NCBI GenBank assembly: GCA_002405565.1
Contig: DHMB01000086.1
Location: forward strand, 1-7,390
Length of the DNA: 7,390 nucleotides
Reading direction: 5' to 3'
From: Clostridiales bacterium UBA4653
GTDB taxonomy: Bacteria; Bacillota; Clostridia; Oscillospirales; CAG-272
The first letter of the stretch is position 1. Each line of letters starts with the position of its first letter. Below the pieces are notes generated by a model. The model had not been told where the DNA came from and did no database searches. It worked only from the letters and a program-made list of their open reading frames with translations. This document shows, in pieces, positions 1-5,812 of the stretch. Both the position numbers and the translations under genes were made by a program.

Positions 1-41
1 TCTTTTCAAAGAAAAGTACGGTTTCTTTTCAAAGAAAAGTA
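1..41. repeat. Tandem pair of an 18-bp palindromic repeat
   Basis: The 18-mer TCTTTTCAAAGAAAAGTA occurs at 1-18 and again, identical, at 24-41, with a 5-bp spacer (CGGTT). Within each copy CTTTTC and GAAAAG are perfect reverse complements around AAA, so each copy can form a 6-bp stem. The array touches the window edge and may continue outside it. It starts 2 bp beyond the stop codon of the small cysteine-rich gene. No U-run follows either hairpin on either strand, so it is a poor intrinsic terminator. From memory, similar short repeats are scattered between genes in some gut Clostridia; that is recollection and was not checked here. Confidence 0.7.
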
Positions 42-43
42 GG

Positions 44-259
44 TCAGGAGATGGTGCCGCCTCTGACGGTTTTGTTTATTTCCGAGAGCTCTTTTCTGCC
101 TTCGATATAGTCCTTGTACATTTCAAAAGCGTCGCCGCAACCGATACCGTCGCAGCCGGCACAGCCGGAGCAACTGTCGCCGCCGAGCGATCGCCGGACA
201 ATTTCTTCGCGCTGGGCGCGGGTTGTATTTTTAATCAGATATTTGTCTTTTTTGTCCAT
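44..259 (-). CDS. Small cysteine-rich protein (71 aa), function unknown
   Basis: Complete small gene, ATG at 259 to TGA at 44. Residues 1-28 are charged and polar (KKDKYLIK, then RAQREEIVRR). Four cysteines follow in a glycine-rich stretch: C30, C33, C36 and C41, spaced CxxCxxCx4C. The C-terminal part (46-66) looks like an amphipathic helix rich in E, K and Y. The cysteine spacing would suit a zinc or iron-sulfur site, but no known metal-binding family is clearly recognised. There is no signal peptide or membrane segment, so it is probably cytoplasmic. I recall small Clostridia proteins with a similar start, some carrying the doubtful label 'PurH'; nothing here resembles real PurH. The start is supported by AAAGGAAGG six bases upstream. 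The gene follows the serine hydrolase on the same strand, 56 bp from its stop, and its ribosome binding site lies inside that gene's terminator stem. Confidence 0.75.
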   Translation of the reverse strand: MDKKDKYLIKNTTRAQREEIVRRSLGGDSCSGCAGCDGIGCGDAFEMYKDYIEGRKELSEINKTVRGGTIS

Positions 260-301
260 AAAAAACCTTCCTTTCGGTTTAAGGCTAACCGAAACGGAAG
301 G
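260..301 (-). terminator. Intrinsic terminator after the serine hydrolase, abutting the next ATG
   Basis: Read on the minus strand, CCTTCC (296-301) and TTTCGGTT (287-294) pair with AACCGAAA (272-279) and GGAAGG (266-271). This gives a 14-bp stem with one bulged base (295) and a 7-nt loop (280-286). Six U residues (260-265) follow at once and end directly at the ATG of the small cysteine-rich gene. It starts 14 nt past the TGA of the hydrolase, as expected for a Rho-independent terminator of that gene. The placement is odd because the 3' arm also supplies the next gene's Shine-Dalgarno sequence. Confidence 0.85.
266..274 (-). promoter_or_regulatory. Shine-Dalgarno of the small cysteine-rich gene, buried in the terminator stem
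   Basis: On the minus strand this reads AAAGGAAGG and ends six bases before the ATG at 259, a good spacing. Every base is paired in the terminator hairpin described at 260-301. A read-through transcript that keeps both arms should therefore have its ribosome binding site masked. A transcript starting within the 5' arm would have it free. Confidence 0.7.
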
Positions 302-315
302 CTTTTATTCATTTT

Positions 316-2067
316 TCAGACGAGATTGAAGTCTGCTCTTGCGGAGAGCTTTGCTTCCGCCTTGTATGCAAGGTATTCGGCGTCCGAGAACTTTTCGTCA
401 AGACTCATCTTTCCGAAAATGCCCTTTGAGAGGAAGTTGTCCGAAATGAAGTTTATGCCGTATTTTATAAACTTCGCGCCGGGGAATTCCTCCTGCGTAT
501 AACATACGCGGTCGCCGTCAAATATCAGTTTTACGGTCTTTGAGCACGGCGTTTCGATAAAGTCGAACTTCAGCTTCAGAACGGGGAGGTAATCCTCGTT
601 TTCCGCGAACCTGCCATGCGCGGCAACCTTGAATTTTATGCGGTCGCCGAGACAGAGCTCCGATTTTTCGTAATCCGAAAAGCCGATGGGCACGGAGATG
701 ATGTCGTCTCCTTCAAAGAACGAAACAATGAATTTTCCGTCCCTTGTTTCAAAACCGATTTTTTCAAGCCCCTTGCCGTATGTGTTTCCGCAGACCTGAA
801 GCGCGACGGGGAAAATGCTTATCGTCGTCTTTTTGCCTTCGGGAAGAACGCAGAACCTGCCGTCCAGCTTTTCGCGCATATCTTCGGCGAGCTTTTTGTC
901 TCTGCGGGCGGCAAAAAGTCCTTCCGTGCGGAAGTCTTTCTTTTTGAGACGCTTTATCATCTCCGGCAGGGACGGCGTGTCATCGCGGACGGTGACGCCC
1001 GGCTCTTCGGACGAGAAATACTTTTCGCATATGCGGCAGAAGGGTGACTGCTGGAAGAATTCGCAGTTGCCGGCGTTTGCCGTGATAATCGTTTTCGTGT
1101 TGCGGAAGCACATCATGTTCTGACCGAAAAGCCCGTTATAGAGGAACGAATCCGAATTGCGCCCGACCCATATCTGATAACCGTAATCAAAGTCGCCGTA
1201 ATCCTCCGGAACTTTCGCATGAGCCTTCGTCGCGAGCTTTATATATCCTTTCGGAACGAGCTGTTTTCCGTTCCATACGCCGCCGTCAAGCGCGAGCTGA
1301 CCGAGCTTTGCCATGTCCTCCGGAAGGATATAAAGTCCCCAGCCGCCACATTCCGTGCCGGACGGGCCCTTTTCCCAGAAGATATTTTTTATGCCGAGCG
1401 GCTCGAAAAGCCGCGGACGGAGAAATTCCGTAACCGTCATGCCGCTTTTGCGGCGGACAATGCAGGCGAGCATATAAGTATTGAGGCTGTTATAGAAAAA
1501 CGTCTTGCCGATTGTTCCGAAGGGAACAAGCGTGAAGAATTCCTTTTCCCAGTCCTCCTCGATTACCGCGCCTATCTCGTTGAAGCACGAGCTTGAACGC
1601 ATTGTCAGCAGTCCTTCAACCGTCAGCTTCTCGTAACGCTTCTTTGTTATCGGGTTGATATCGTCTATTATGTCGACCACCTTTTCGTCAAGCGAAAGGC
1701 GCTTCTCGCCGATAAGAATTCCGATGGCAAGGGAAATAATGCTCTTACATTCGGAAAAGGTTGTCTGCGGAAGGTCTGCTTCATAGGGGCCGAACATCGC
1801 CTGAGCAATGAGCTTGCCGTCCTTTATGATTGTGACTCCGTGCATGTCGAGGTCGCGGTTCTCGTAAAGCTCGCGGAGAAATTCCGCAATGCGTGACGAC
1901 GGAATTCCGACGCTTTCCGGCTTTGCCTGCTCAAAGGGCTGCTCGGTCGCTGAGTTTTTCGGCTCGATTTTGTGCACGGGCACCTTTGTTATGGATTCTG
2001 TCGGCACTCTGGTGTCCGTCAGCCTTTTTATATATTCCAACGCTTTTGAAGGGTATGTTATGCCCAT
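316..2067 (-). CDS. Serine hydrolase, class C beta-lactamase family (PF00144-like), with extra C-terminal domain
   Basis: A 583-residue protein with the fold of AmpC/EstB/NylB-type serine hydrolases. The nucleophile motif SxxK is S105-E-C-K108, with QTTF just before it, as is usual. The second motif is Y192-N-S194 in FYNSLNTYMLACIV, equivalent to the family's YxN/YxS. The third region is G312-LFG-Q316, matching the GxxGQ that replaces KTG in esterase-like members. The hydrolase domain spans about residues 45-350. Residues about 380-583 form an extra, probably beta-rich domain that I cannot name. There is no signal peptide, so it likely acts in the cytoplasm on amides, esters or lactams; the substrate is unknown. 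The start is supported by AAGGAG (2074-2079) six bases upstream and its own promoter. It is transcribed away from the GH78-like gene, which may reflect shared control. Confidence 0.85.
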   Translation of the reverse strand: MGITYPSKALEYIKRLTDTRVPTESITKVPVHKIEPKNSATEQPFEQAKPESVGIPSSRIAEFLRELYENRDLDMHGVTIIKDGKLIAQAMFGPYEADLPQTTFSECKSIISLAIGILIGEKRLSLDEKVVDIIDDINPITKKRYEKLTVEGLLTMRSSSCFNEIGAVIEEDWEKEFFTLVPFGTIGKTFFYNSLNTYMLACIVRRKSGMTVTEFLRPRLFEPLGIKNIFWEKGPSGTECGGWGLYILPEDMAKLGQLALDGGVWNGKQLVPKGYIKLATKAHAKVPEDYGDFDYGYQIWVGRNSDSFLYNGLFGQNMMCFRNTKTIITANAGNCEFFQQSPFCRICEKYFSSEEPGVTVRDDTPSLPEMIKRLKKKDFRTEGLFAARRDKKLAEDMREKLDGRFCVLPEGKKTTISIFPVALQVCGNTYGKGLEKIGFETRDGKFIVSFFEGDDIISVPIGFSDYEKSELCLGDRIKFKVAAHGRFAENEDYLPVLKLKFDFIETPCSKTVKLIFDGDRVCYTQEEFPGAKFIKYGINFISDNFLSKGIFGKMSLDEKFSDAEYLAYKAEAKLSARADFNLV

Positions 2068-2096
2068 AAAATTCTCCTTTTCAGAGTCTTTACTTT

Positions 2097-2125
2097 ATTT
2101 TACCACTTCGCCGCCGGTTTTACAA
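2097..2125 (-). promoter_or_regulatory. Promoter of the serine hydrolase gene
   Basis: On the minus strand, -35 TTGTAA (2120-2125), 17-bp spacer, -10 TAAAAT (2097-2102). The match to the sigma-A consensus is 4/6 and 5/6. The expected start near 2090 gives a leader of only about 20 nt, which contains the AAGGAG ribosome binding site. The -35 box is 7 bp from that of the divergent plus-strand promoter. Confidence 0.65.
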
Positions 2126-2132
2126 GCCCATG

Positions 2133-2162
2133 TTGACATTTTGCCCCTTTCTCTGATATAAT
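2133..2162 (+). promoter_or_regulatory. Upstream promoter (P1) of the GH78-like gene
   Basis: Perfect TTGACA (2133-2138) and perfect TATAAT (2157-2162) with an 18-bp spacer, plus a TGN extended -10 at 2154-2156. Transcription should start near 2169, giving a leader of about 174 nt before the ATG at 2343. That leader holds two short hairpins and a second promoter. Confidence 0.8.
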
Positions 2163-2213
2163 TTACGGGGAAAACGGTCGATACGCGCGGTGACGTCAGC
2201 AATGAAACACCGG

Positions 2214-2228
2214 AGCGCCGCGGGCGCT
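2214..2228 (+). other. GC-rich hairpin in the P1 leader
   Basis: AGCGCC (2214-2219) and GGCGCT (2223-2228) form a perfect 6-bp stem with a 3-nt loop, followed by TAAAATCG. No U-run follows, so it is not a standard terminator. It could be a pause or RNA-stability element, or chance in a GC-rich stretch. Confidence 0.35.
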
Positions 2229-2248
2229 TAAAATCGCGTCGGACGGAA

Positions 2249-2268
2249 AATATCGCTCCCCCGATATT
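2249..2268. promoter_or_regulatory. 7-bp inverted repeat overlapping the P2 -35 box (operator candidate)
   Basis: AATATCG (2249-2255) and CGATATT (2262-2268) are perfect reverse complements around a 6-bp C-rich spacer. The right half shares its last two bases with the -35 TTGACA of the second promoter (2267-2272). This is where a dimeric repressor would block polymerase. It could instead work as an RNA hairpin in P1 transcripts. No regulator gene is present in the window. Confidence 0.45.
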
Positions 2269-2295
2269 GACAAACGGCGGGTTTTGCGGTAAAGT
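2267..2295 (+). promoter_or_regulatory. Downstream promoter (P2) of the GH78-like gene
   Basis: Perfect -35 TTGACA (2267-2272), 17-bp spacer, -10 TAAAGT (2290-2295, 4/6). The start would be near 2302, giving a leader of about 40 nt. It is weaker in its -10 than P1, and its -35 overlaps the inverted repeat at 2249-2268, so it could be the regulated one of the two. Confidence 0.5.
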
Positions 2296-2327
2296 AATCT
2301 TGCGCGTATTTTTTGATTAAAGATAAG

Positions 2328-2338
2328 AGAGGAGGGGA
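2328..2338 (+). promoter_or_regulatory. Ribosome binding site that fixes the GH78-like start
   Basis: AGAGGAGGGGA contains a near-perfect Shine-Dalgarno core and ends 4 bases before the ATG at 2343. The reading frame stays open back to a TTG at 2313, but this site lies downstream of that TTG and cannot serve it. Confidence 0.8.
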
Positions 2339-2342
2339 GTGC

Positions 2343-4385
2343 ATGCTGTCCGAGGCAAAATGGATATGGCTTGACGAGAGCGCCCACGAGAGCGGGATAT
2401 CGGCGCACGACGGATATTGCGTCGCGGAGATATCAAAGGCTTACAGACTCATGAAAACGGCTGTGGCGCTTAAAATTCAGGTCTCCGCCGATACGGTCTA
2501 TAAGCTCTGGGTGAACGGAGCGTTTGTCGGGTCGGGGCCGTCATATCCGACGGATGAAATGAGCTTTTATTCGGAATATGAGCTTTCCTCCGCGCCCGAT
2601 ACGCTCGAGATAAGAGCGGTTGTCAGAAAGGGCGCGCAGAGCGAGACCGAAAGCACTCACGGCGTCGGCGGTTTTATCCTCTCCTGCGATATAGAATATG
2701 ATGACGGAACGCTGGAAAGCGTTTTCACGGATGAAAAATGGGATATAAGATACCTTCCGTCGCACACAAGCGATACTGAAACGGACTTCACCCTCGCTCC
2801 CTGCGAATGGGAAAAGGCTGTTGAGGTGCATTATCCCGCCGCGCTTGCAAAATCGCAGACGTTGCCGCTTTTTGAGCAGATAATCGAGCCGGAACACCAG
2901 AAAATGTACGTTTGCCCGAAACGCTCGGTTTCGCAGTTCTGCGTGGCATTTTCCGCGATGTATTCCGCCTTTTCCGCCTTCTCTGCGGACGGCGAGGATT
3001 ATGAGATAACGCTCGAGCTTGCCGAGGGGGAAGAATCGGAGGCGAGGACGGAAACAATCCATGCTTACGGCAGGATAGATTATGTTTCAACGCAGTTTAC
3101 GGGCGTTTCAAAAATGATAGTTAACGTCACAAACAACGGCAGCGGGGACGTGAAGGTCTTCGGTGCACATCTTATCCGCTCGGCTTATCCGACGGTGAGA
3201 AAGGCGTCATTTTCGTGCTCGGACGAACAGCTCTGCGATATATGGAAAAACTGCGTCGGCACGCTTGAAAACTGTCGCCGCGATATATATTGCGACAGCC
3301 CGTCGACAAAGAAATTTGTTTCCCGCGCGGCTGACATAAGGGCGGAGGCGCTCTTTTCTCAGATTGCCTTCGGCGATACGGCGCTTGCCCGCGCAGATAT
3401 TTTAAGACTTTCCGAAAGGATTGTAAACTCGCAGGGCGAGACGGGAAATTCCGCGGGAATTCTGTCGCTTCTGCCGATGATTTGGGATTATTACGTTTAC
3501 ACGGGAGACGAAAGCGTCTTTCCGCTTATCGAAAGAGCAACGGAAACGCTCCTTTCAAAATTCGATACATACCTTTCGGACGCGAAGATAATCGAAACGC
3601 CGCCGGATTTTGCGCCCGTCGACAGAATGAAGGTCGGCGGTTATTCGCTTGAAAATCCTCCGAAGGCGCTCGGTCAGGCGTTTGTCACAGCCGCATATTA
3701 CGGCGCGCTTGACATAGCGTCCAAAATATATGCGGAACGCGGAAACAATAAGCTCCGCACGGCGTACAGGCTTCGCGCCGACGCTGTCAGAAAGGGGTTT
3801 GAAACCGCTTTTGTCGACAGAGAACGTCAGCTTTGCCTTGCAGGCTTGCCGACGAAGGACAGGAAAATCGGAAATCATCCGAAAAATCCGGCAAAGAAAT
3901 TTTATACAAGGCACGCGGCGACAGCCGCCGCTGTCTACGGGCTCTGCGACAGTACATTTGCAAAGCAGCTTGTCGTGCGAGCGGCGTCCGATAAGGCGCT
4001 GTGTGACGTCAGCCCCGCCTTTTCGTTCTATCTGCTCGAAGCTCTTCGCAAGTACGGACTGTTTGAAAAGTACGGAATGAAGCTCATCCGCAGATGGGCG
4101 GGATTTTCGGAAAAATGCCGCAACGGTATCGGCGCAGAATGGGAAGGGGACAGCTTCGGCTATGGCGGAGCGTGCGCTCCCGCATATTATCTTCCCGTAA
4201 TGCTGGCGGGACTTGAAATCGTCCGCCCGGGATTTGAGGAGATAAAGCTCGCCCCGCGTCTCTATGGACTTGACAGCGCAAACATAGGCATACCGACCCC
4301 ATACGGCTATATAACTGTCAACATGGAAAAGGGCAGACAAGCCGAAATAATCATACCGGACGGAATAAAATATACCATTGTATAA
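2343..4385 (+). CDS. GH78 alpha-L-rhamnosidase-like protein with atypical active site
   Basis: A 680-residue protein, shorter than usual GH78 enzymes, with no signal peptide. Residues 1-130 form a lectin-like beta domain: AKWIW at 5-9, then VYKLWVNGAFVGSGP at 52-66, as in rhamnosidase N-domains. A second beta region (about 190-285) leads into an (alpha/alpha)6-barrel (about 290-640). Barrel landmarks are D318-S-P320, H524-type RHAATAAAVYGL (523-534), W600-E601, YGGACAPAYYLP (607-618) and RPGFEEIKLAPRL (628-640). The final domain (641-680) is a short beta tail. In true GH78 enzymes the DxP is followed by a conserved acid and Trp (R-x-E-x-x-x-W-x-G-D). Here the stretch reads STKKFVSRAAD (321-331), so the expected general acid becomes Lys and the Trp becomes Arg; the closing Asp is kept. 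Activity is therefore doubtful, or the substrate differs. dut lies 57 bp downstream with no terminator between. Confidence 0.75.
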   Translation: MLSEAKWIWLDESAHESGISAHDGYCVAEISKAYRLMKTAVALKIQVSADTVYKLWVNGAFVGSGPSYPTDEMSFYSEYELSSAPDTLEIRAVVRKGAQSETESTHGVGGFILSCDIEYDDGTLESVFTDEKWDIRYLPSHTSDTETDFTLAPCEWEKAVEVHYPAALAKSQTLPLFEQIIEPEHQKMYVCPKRSVSQFCVAFSAMYSAFSAFSADGEDYEITLELAEGEESEARTETIHAYGRIDYVSTQFTGVSKMIVNVTNNGSGDVKVFGAHLIRSAYPTVRKASFSCSDEQLCDIWKNCVGTLENCRRDIYCDSPSTKKFVSRAADIRAEALFSQIAFGDTALARADILRLSERIVNSQGETGNSAGILSLLPMIWDYYVYTGDESVFPLIERATETLLSKFDTYLSDAKIIETPPDFAPVDRMKVGGYSLENPPKALGQAFVTAAYYGALDIASKIYAERGNNKLRTAYRLRADAVRKGFETAFVDRERQLCLAGLPTKDRKIGNHPKNPAKKFYTRHAATAAAVYGLCDSTFAKQLVVRAASDKALCDVSPAFSFYLLEALRKYGLFEKYGMKLIRRWAGFSEKCRNGIGAEWEGDSFGYGGACAPAYYLPVMLAGLEIVRPGFEEIKLAPRLYGLDSANIGIPTPYGYITVNMEKGRQAEIIIPDGIKYTIV

Positions 4386-4442
4386 CATCTGAAAACGTCC
4401 GTGGCACAAGGAAAAACAGAAAACCGAAGAGGAAATTTGAAA

Positions 4443-4889
4443 ATGAAAACGGAAAAAGTCAAACTCAAAAAATTAAGCCCGCTTGCAAAAATCCCCGTCT
4501 ATTCGAGCGAGTGCGCCGCGGGCGCCGACCTCTATGCCGCGACAGCGGATGACGTCACAATCGCGCCGGGAGAGACAGTCATGATAGGTACGGGAATTGC
4601 CGCTCAGATACCGGACGGGCTTGTCGGACTCGTTTATGCGAGGAGCGGACTTGCGACCAAGCGCGGCGTTGCGCCGGCGAACAAGGTCGGCGTTATAGAT
4701 TCGGACTACCGTGGCGAGATAAAGGTCTCTTTGCACAATCACTCGTCCGAGCCGCAGACGATAGCGGCGGGGGAGAGAATCGCGCAGCTTGTCATCACGC
4801 CCTATATCAGAGTCGATTTTGAAGAGTGCGACAGCCTTGACGAAACCGGACGGGGAGCCGGAGGCTTCGGCTCGACGGGAACAAAATAA
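4443..4889 (+). CDS. dut: dUTP diphosphatase (dUTPase)
   Basis: Hydrolyses dUTP to dUMP and pyrophosphate, keeping uracil out of DNA and supplying dUMP for thymidylate synthesis; acts as a cytoplasmic homotrimer. All five family motifs are present in the 148 residues: AGADLYA (26-32), ARSGLA (66-71), GVIDSDYRGE (83-92) with the likely catalytic D86, RIAQLVI (112-118), and the nucleotide-closing tail GRGAGGFGSTG (136-146). The length is normal for trimeric bacterial dUTPases. The ATG at 4443 is chosen because AAGAGGA (4427-4433) lies nine bases upstream; a GTG at 4401 is in frame but lacks a ribosome binding site and precedes non-conserved sequence. No promoter is evident in the 57-bp gap after the GH78-like gene, so the two are probably cotranscribed. 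A strong terminator follows. Confidence 0.96.
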   Translation: MKTEKVKLKKLSPLAKIPVYSSECAAGADLYAATADDVTIAPGETVMIGTGIAAQIPDGLVGLVYARSGLATKRGVAPANKVGVIDSDYRGEIKVSLHNHSSEPQTIAAGERIAQLVITPYIRVDFEECDSLDETGRGAGGFGSTGTK

Positions 4890-4893
4890 AACA

Positions 4894-4929
4894 AAAACGC
4901 TCATTTCCCGATTGGAAAATGAGCGTTTT
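4894..4929. terminator. Bidirectional intrinsic terminator between dut and the amidase gene
   Basis: AAAACGCTCATTT (4894-4906) and AAATGAGCGTTTT (4917-4929) form a 13-bp perfect stem. Two further C-G pairs close the top after one mismatch, leaving a GATT loop. The plus strand continues T-rich (TTTTATATTTTTA), ending dut. On the minus strand the arm is followed by TTTTGTTTTATTTTG, ending the amidase gene, whose stop is at 4962. The location between convergent genes fits a shared terminator. Confidence 0.9.
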
Positions 4930-4961
4930 ATATTTTTATATAAAATCCGATAATTCAGGCG

Positions 4962-5753
4962 TCAGCTATCAAAAATGATGTCGTCGCGGAGCTCCTCCCA
5001 GCGGCGATAGCCTTCGCTTCCGGGCTCGCCGGCGTAATAAAGAGGGCACAGCTTCTTTGTCACGTCATAATGACGGATGACATTTTTTCTTGATATTCCG
5101 TACTTTTTGCAAAGCCACGAAACGAGCTTTATGAGCGACTGATATGTAGCTTCGGAGAATTTCCCGTCGGCGTCCGGATGGCAGACTTCAATGCCGATGG
5201 AATTGTAATTGACTTCTTCTTTTCCCGCGTGATAAGCCACTTCGTTTATCGGCATGCACTGGATGATTTCGCCGTCAAGTCCGACGATGAAATTTGAGCT
5301 TGCATAAACGCCGGATGTTTCAAAATAGTTCCAGTTCTGAAGCGCCGTCGTATTTTTGTTTGCCACATAATGAATGACAATCTGCTTTGTCGCAATGCGG
5401 AGCTCGCCGACGCGCGCATGAGAATTTTTCGTCAGATATTTTTCCTGAATAAGCTGCTTCATTTCCTGATTTGTCGGGACGAGGGAGGGATTGGTCGTCG
5501 TTTGCGGGGGAGTTGTCGCCTCCGTGATGACGGGCGCGGGTTCTGTCGTTGTCCGGATTGGGGTTGTTTCGGTCACGGGCGTGGTCTGGGTCGGAGCCTG
5601 AGAGCCGGTCGTCGTTTCTTCCTGCCTTTCGGAGGATGATGTGAGAGTTATGAGAAAAACCACGGCGACTATGATTATCGTCAGCCCCAGAATTCTGAAA
5701 AAGCCGACAGATTCGCCCCTGCCGCTTTCTCTGAAGCTCTTGTCTTTCTTCAT
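4962..5753 (-). CDS. Membrane-anchored N-acetylmuramoyl-L-alanine amidase (Amidase_2, T7-lysozyme type)
   Basis: Cleaves the bond between N-acetylmuramic acid and L-alanine in peptidoglycan. Of 263 residues, 1-16 are basic and cytoplasmic, and about 17-38 form one membrane helix (FFRILGLTIIIVAVVFLITL). It has no cleavage box, so it likely stays anchored with the enzyme outside. Residues about 42-95 are a disordered Thr/Pro linker. The amidase domain spans about 110-260. Zinc ligands are H128 (IVIHY), H228 (RHYD) and C236 (KKLCP). K234 sits where T7 lysozyme has its catalytic K128. The position of T7 Tyr46 appears to be S153 (ASSNFIVGLDGEI). The start is set by AAAGGAGG (5759-5766) five bases upstream. 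It has its own perfect promoter yet follows rlmA closely on the same strand. Likely roles are wall turnover or cell separation. Prophage origin is unlikely: no phage genes adjoin it. Confidence 0.92.
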   Translation of the reverse strand: MKKDKSFRESGRGESVGFFRILGLTIIIVAVVFLITLTSSSERQEETTTGSQAPTQTTPVTETTPIRTTTEPAPVITEATTPPQTTTNPSLVPTNQEMKQLIQEKYLTKNSHARVGELRIATKQIVIHYVANKNTTALQNWNYFETSGVYASSNFIVGLDGEIIQCMPINEVAYHAGKEEVNYNSIGIEVCHPDADGKFSEATYQSLIKLVSWLCKKYGISRKNVIRHYDVTKKLCPLYYAGEPGSEGYRRWEELRDDIIFDS

Positions 5754-5783
5754 GCGCGCCTCCTTTCCGGAAATACAATTACT

Positions 5784-5812
5784 ATTATAACATTACATGT
5801 TCGCTGTGTCAA
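5784..5812 (-). promoter_or_regulatory. Perfect-consensus promoter of the amidase gene
   Basis: On the minus strand, TTGACA (5807-5812), 17-bp spacer, TATAAT (5784-5789): a full match to the sigma-A consensus in both boxes and spacing. The -35 box touches the TAA stop of rlmA (5813-5815). Transcription should start near 5777, giving a leader of about 24 nt with the ribosome binding site. The amidase can thus be made independently of rlmA. Confidence 0.85.

Noticed and set aside
616..1596. Several plus-strand open frames opposite the serine hydrolase
   Set aside because: The serine hydrolase has its motifs, promoter, ribosome binding site and terminator on the minus strand; the opposite frames are Arg/Phe-rich shadows without start signals.
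2202..2231. Possible 9-codon leader peptide (MKHRSAAGA) in the P1 leader
   Set aside because: It has an ATG and stop, but no Shine-Dalgarno sequence and no run of regulatory codons; its second half is simply the GC-rich hairpin.
2163..2342. Riboswitch in the long P1 leader
   Set aside because: I looked for conserved riboswitch cores and a terminator or sequestering helix and found only two short, simple hairpins.
3555..4409. A 284-codon open frame on the minus strand opposite the GH78-like gene
   Set aside because: It lies entirely antisense to a gene with clear family landmarks, has no ribosome binding site, and its translation shows no recognisable domain; it follows from the codon bias of the real gene.
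4401..4442. N-terminally extended dUTPase starting at GTG 4401
   Set aside because: There is no ribosome binding site for the GTG, the added residues are not family-like, and AAGAGGA is well placed for the ATG at 4443.
4962..5753. Amidase as a remnant of a prophage lysis module
   Set aside because: It has an N-terminal membrane anchor and its own promoter, and lies among housekeeping genes with no holin or phage genes nearby.
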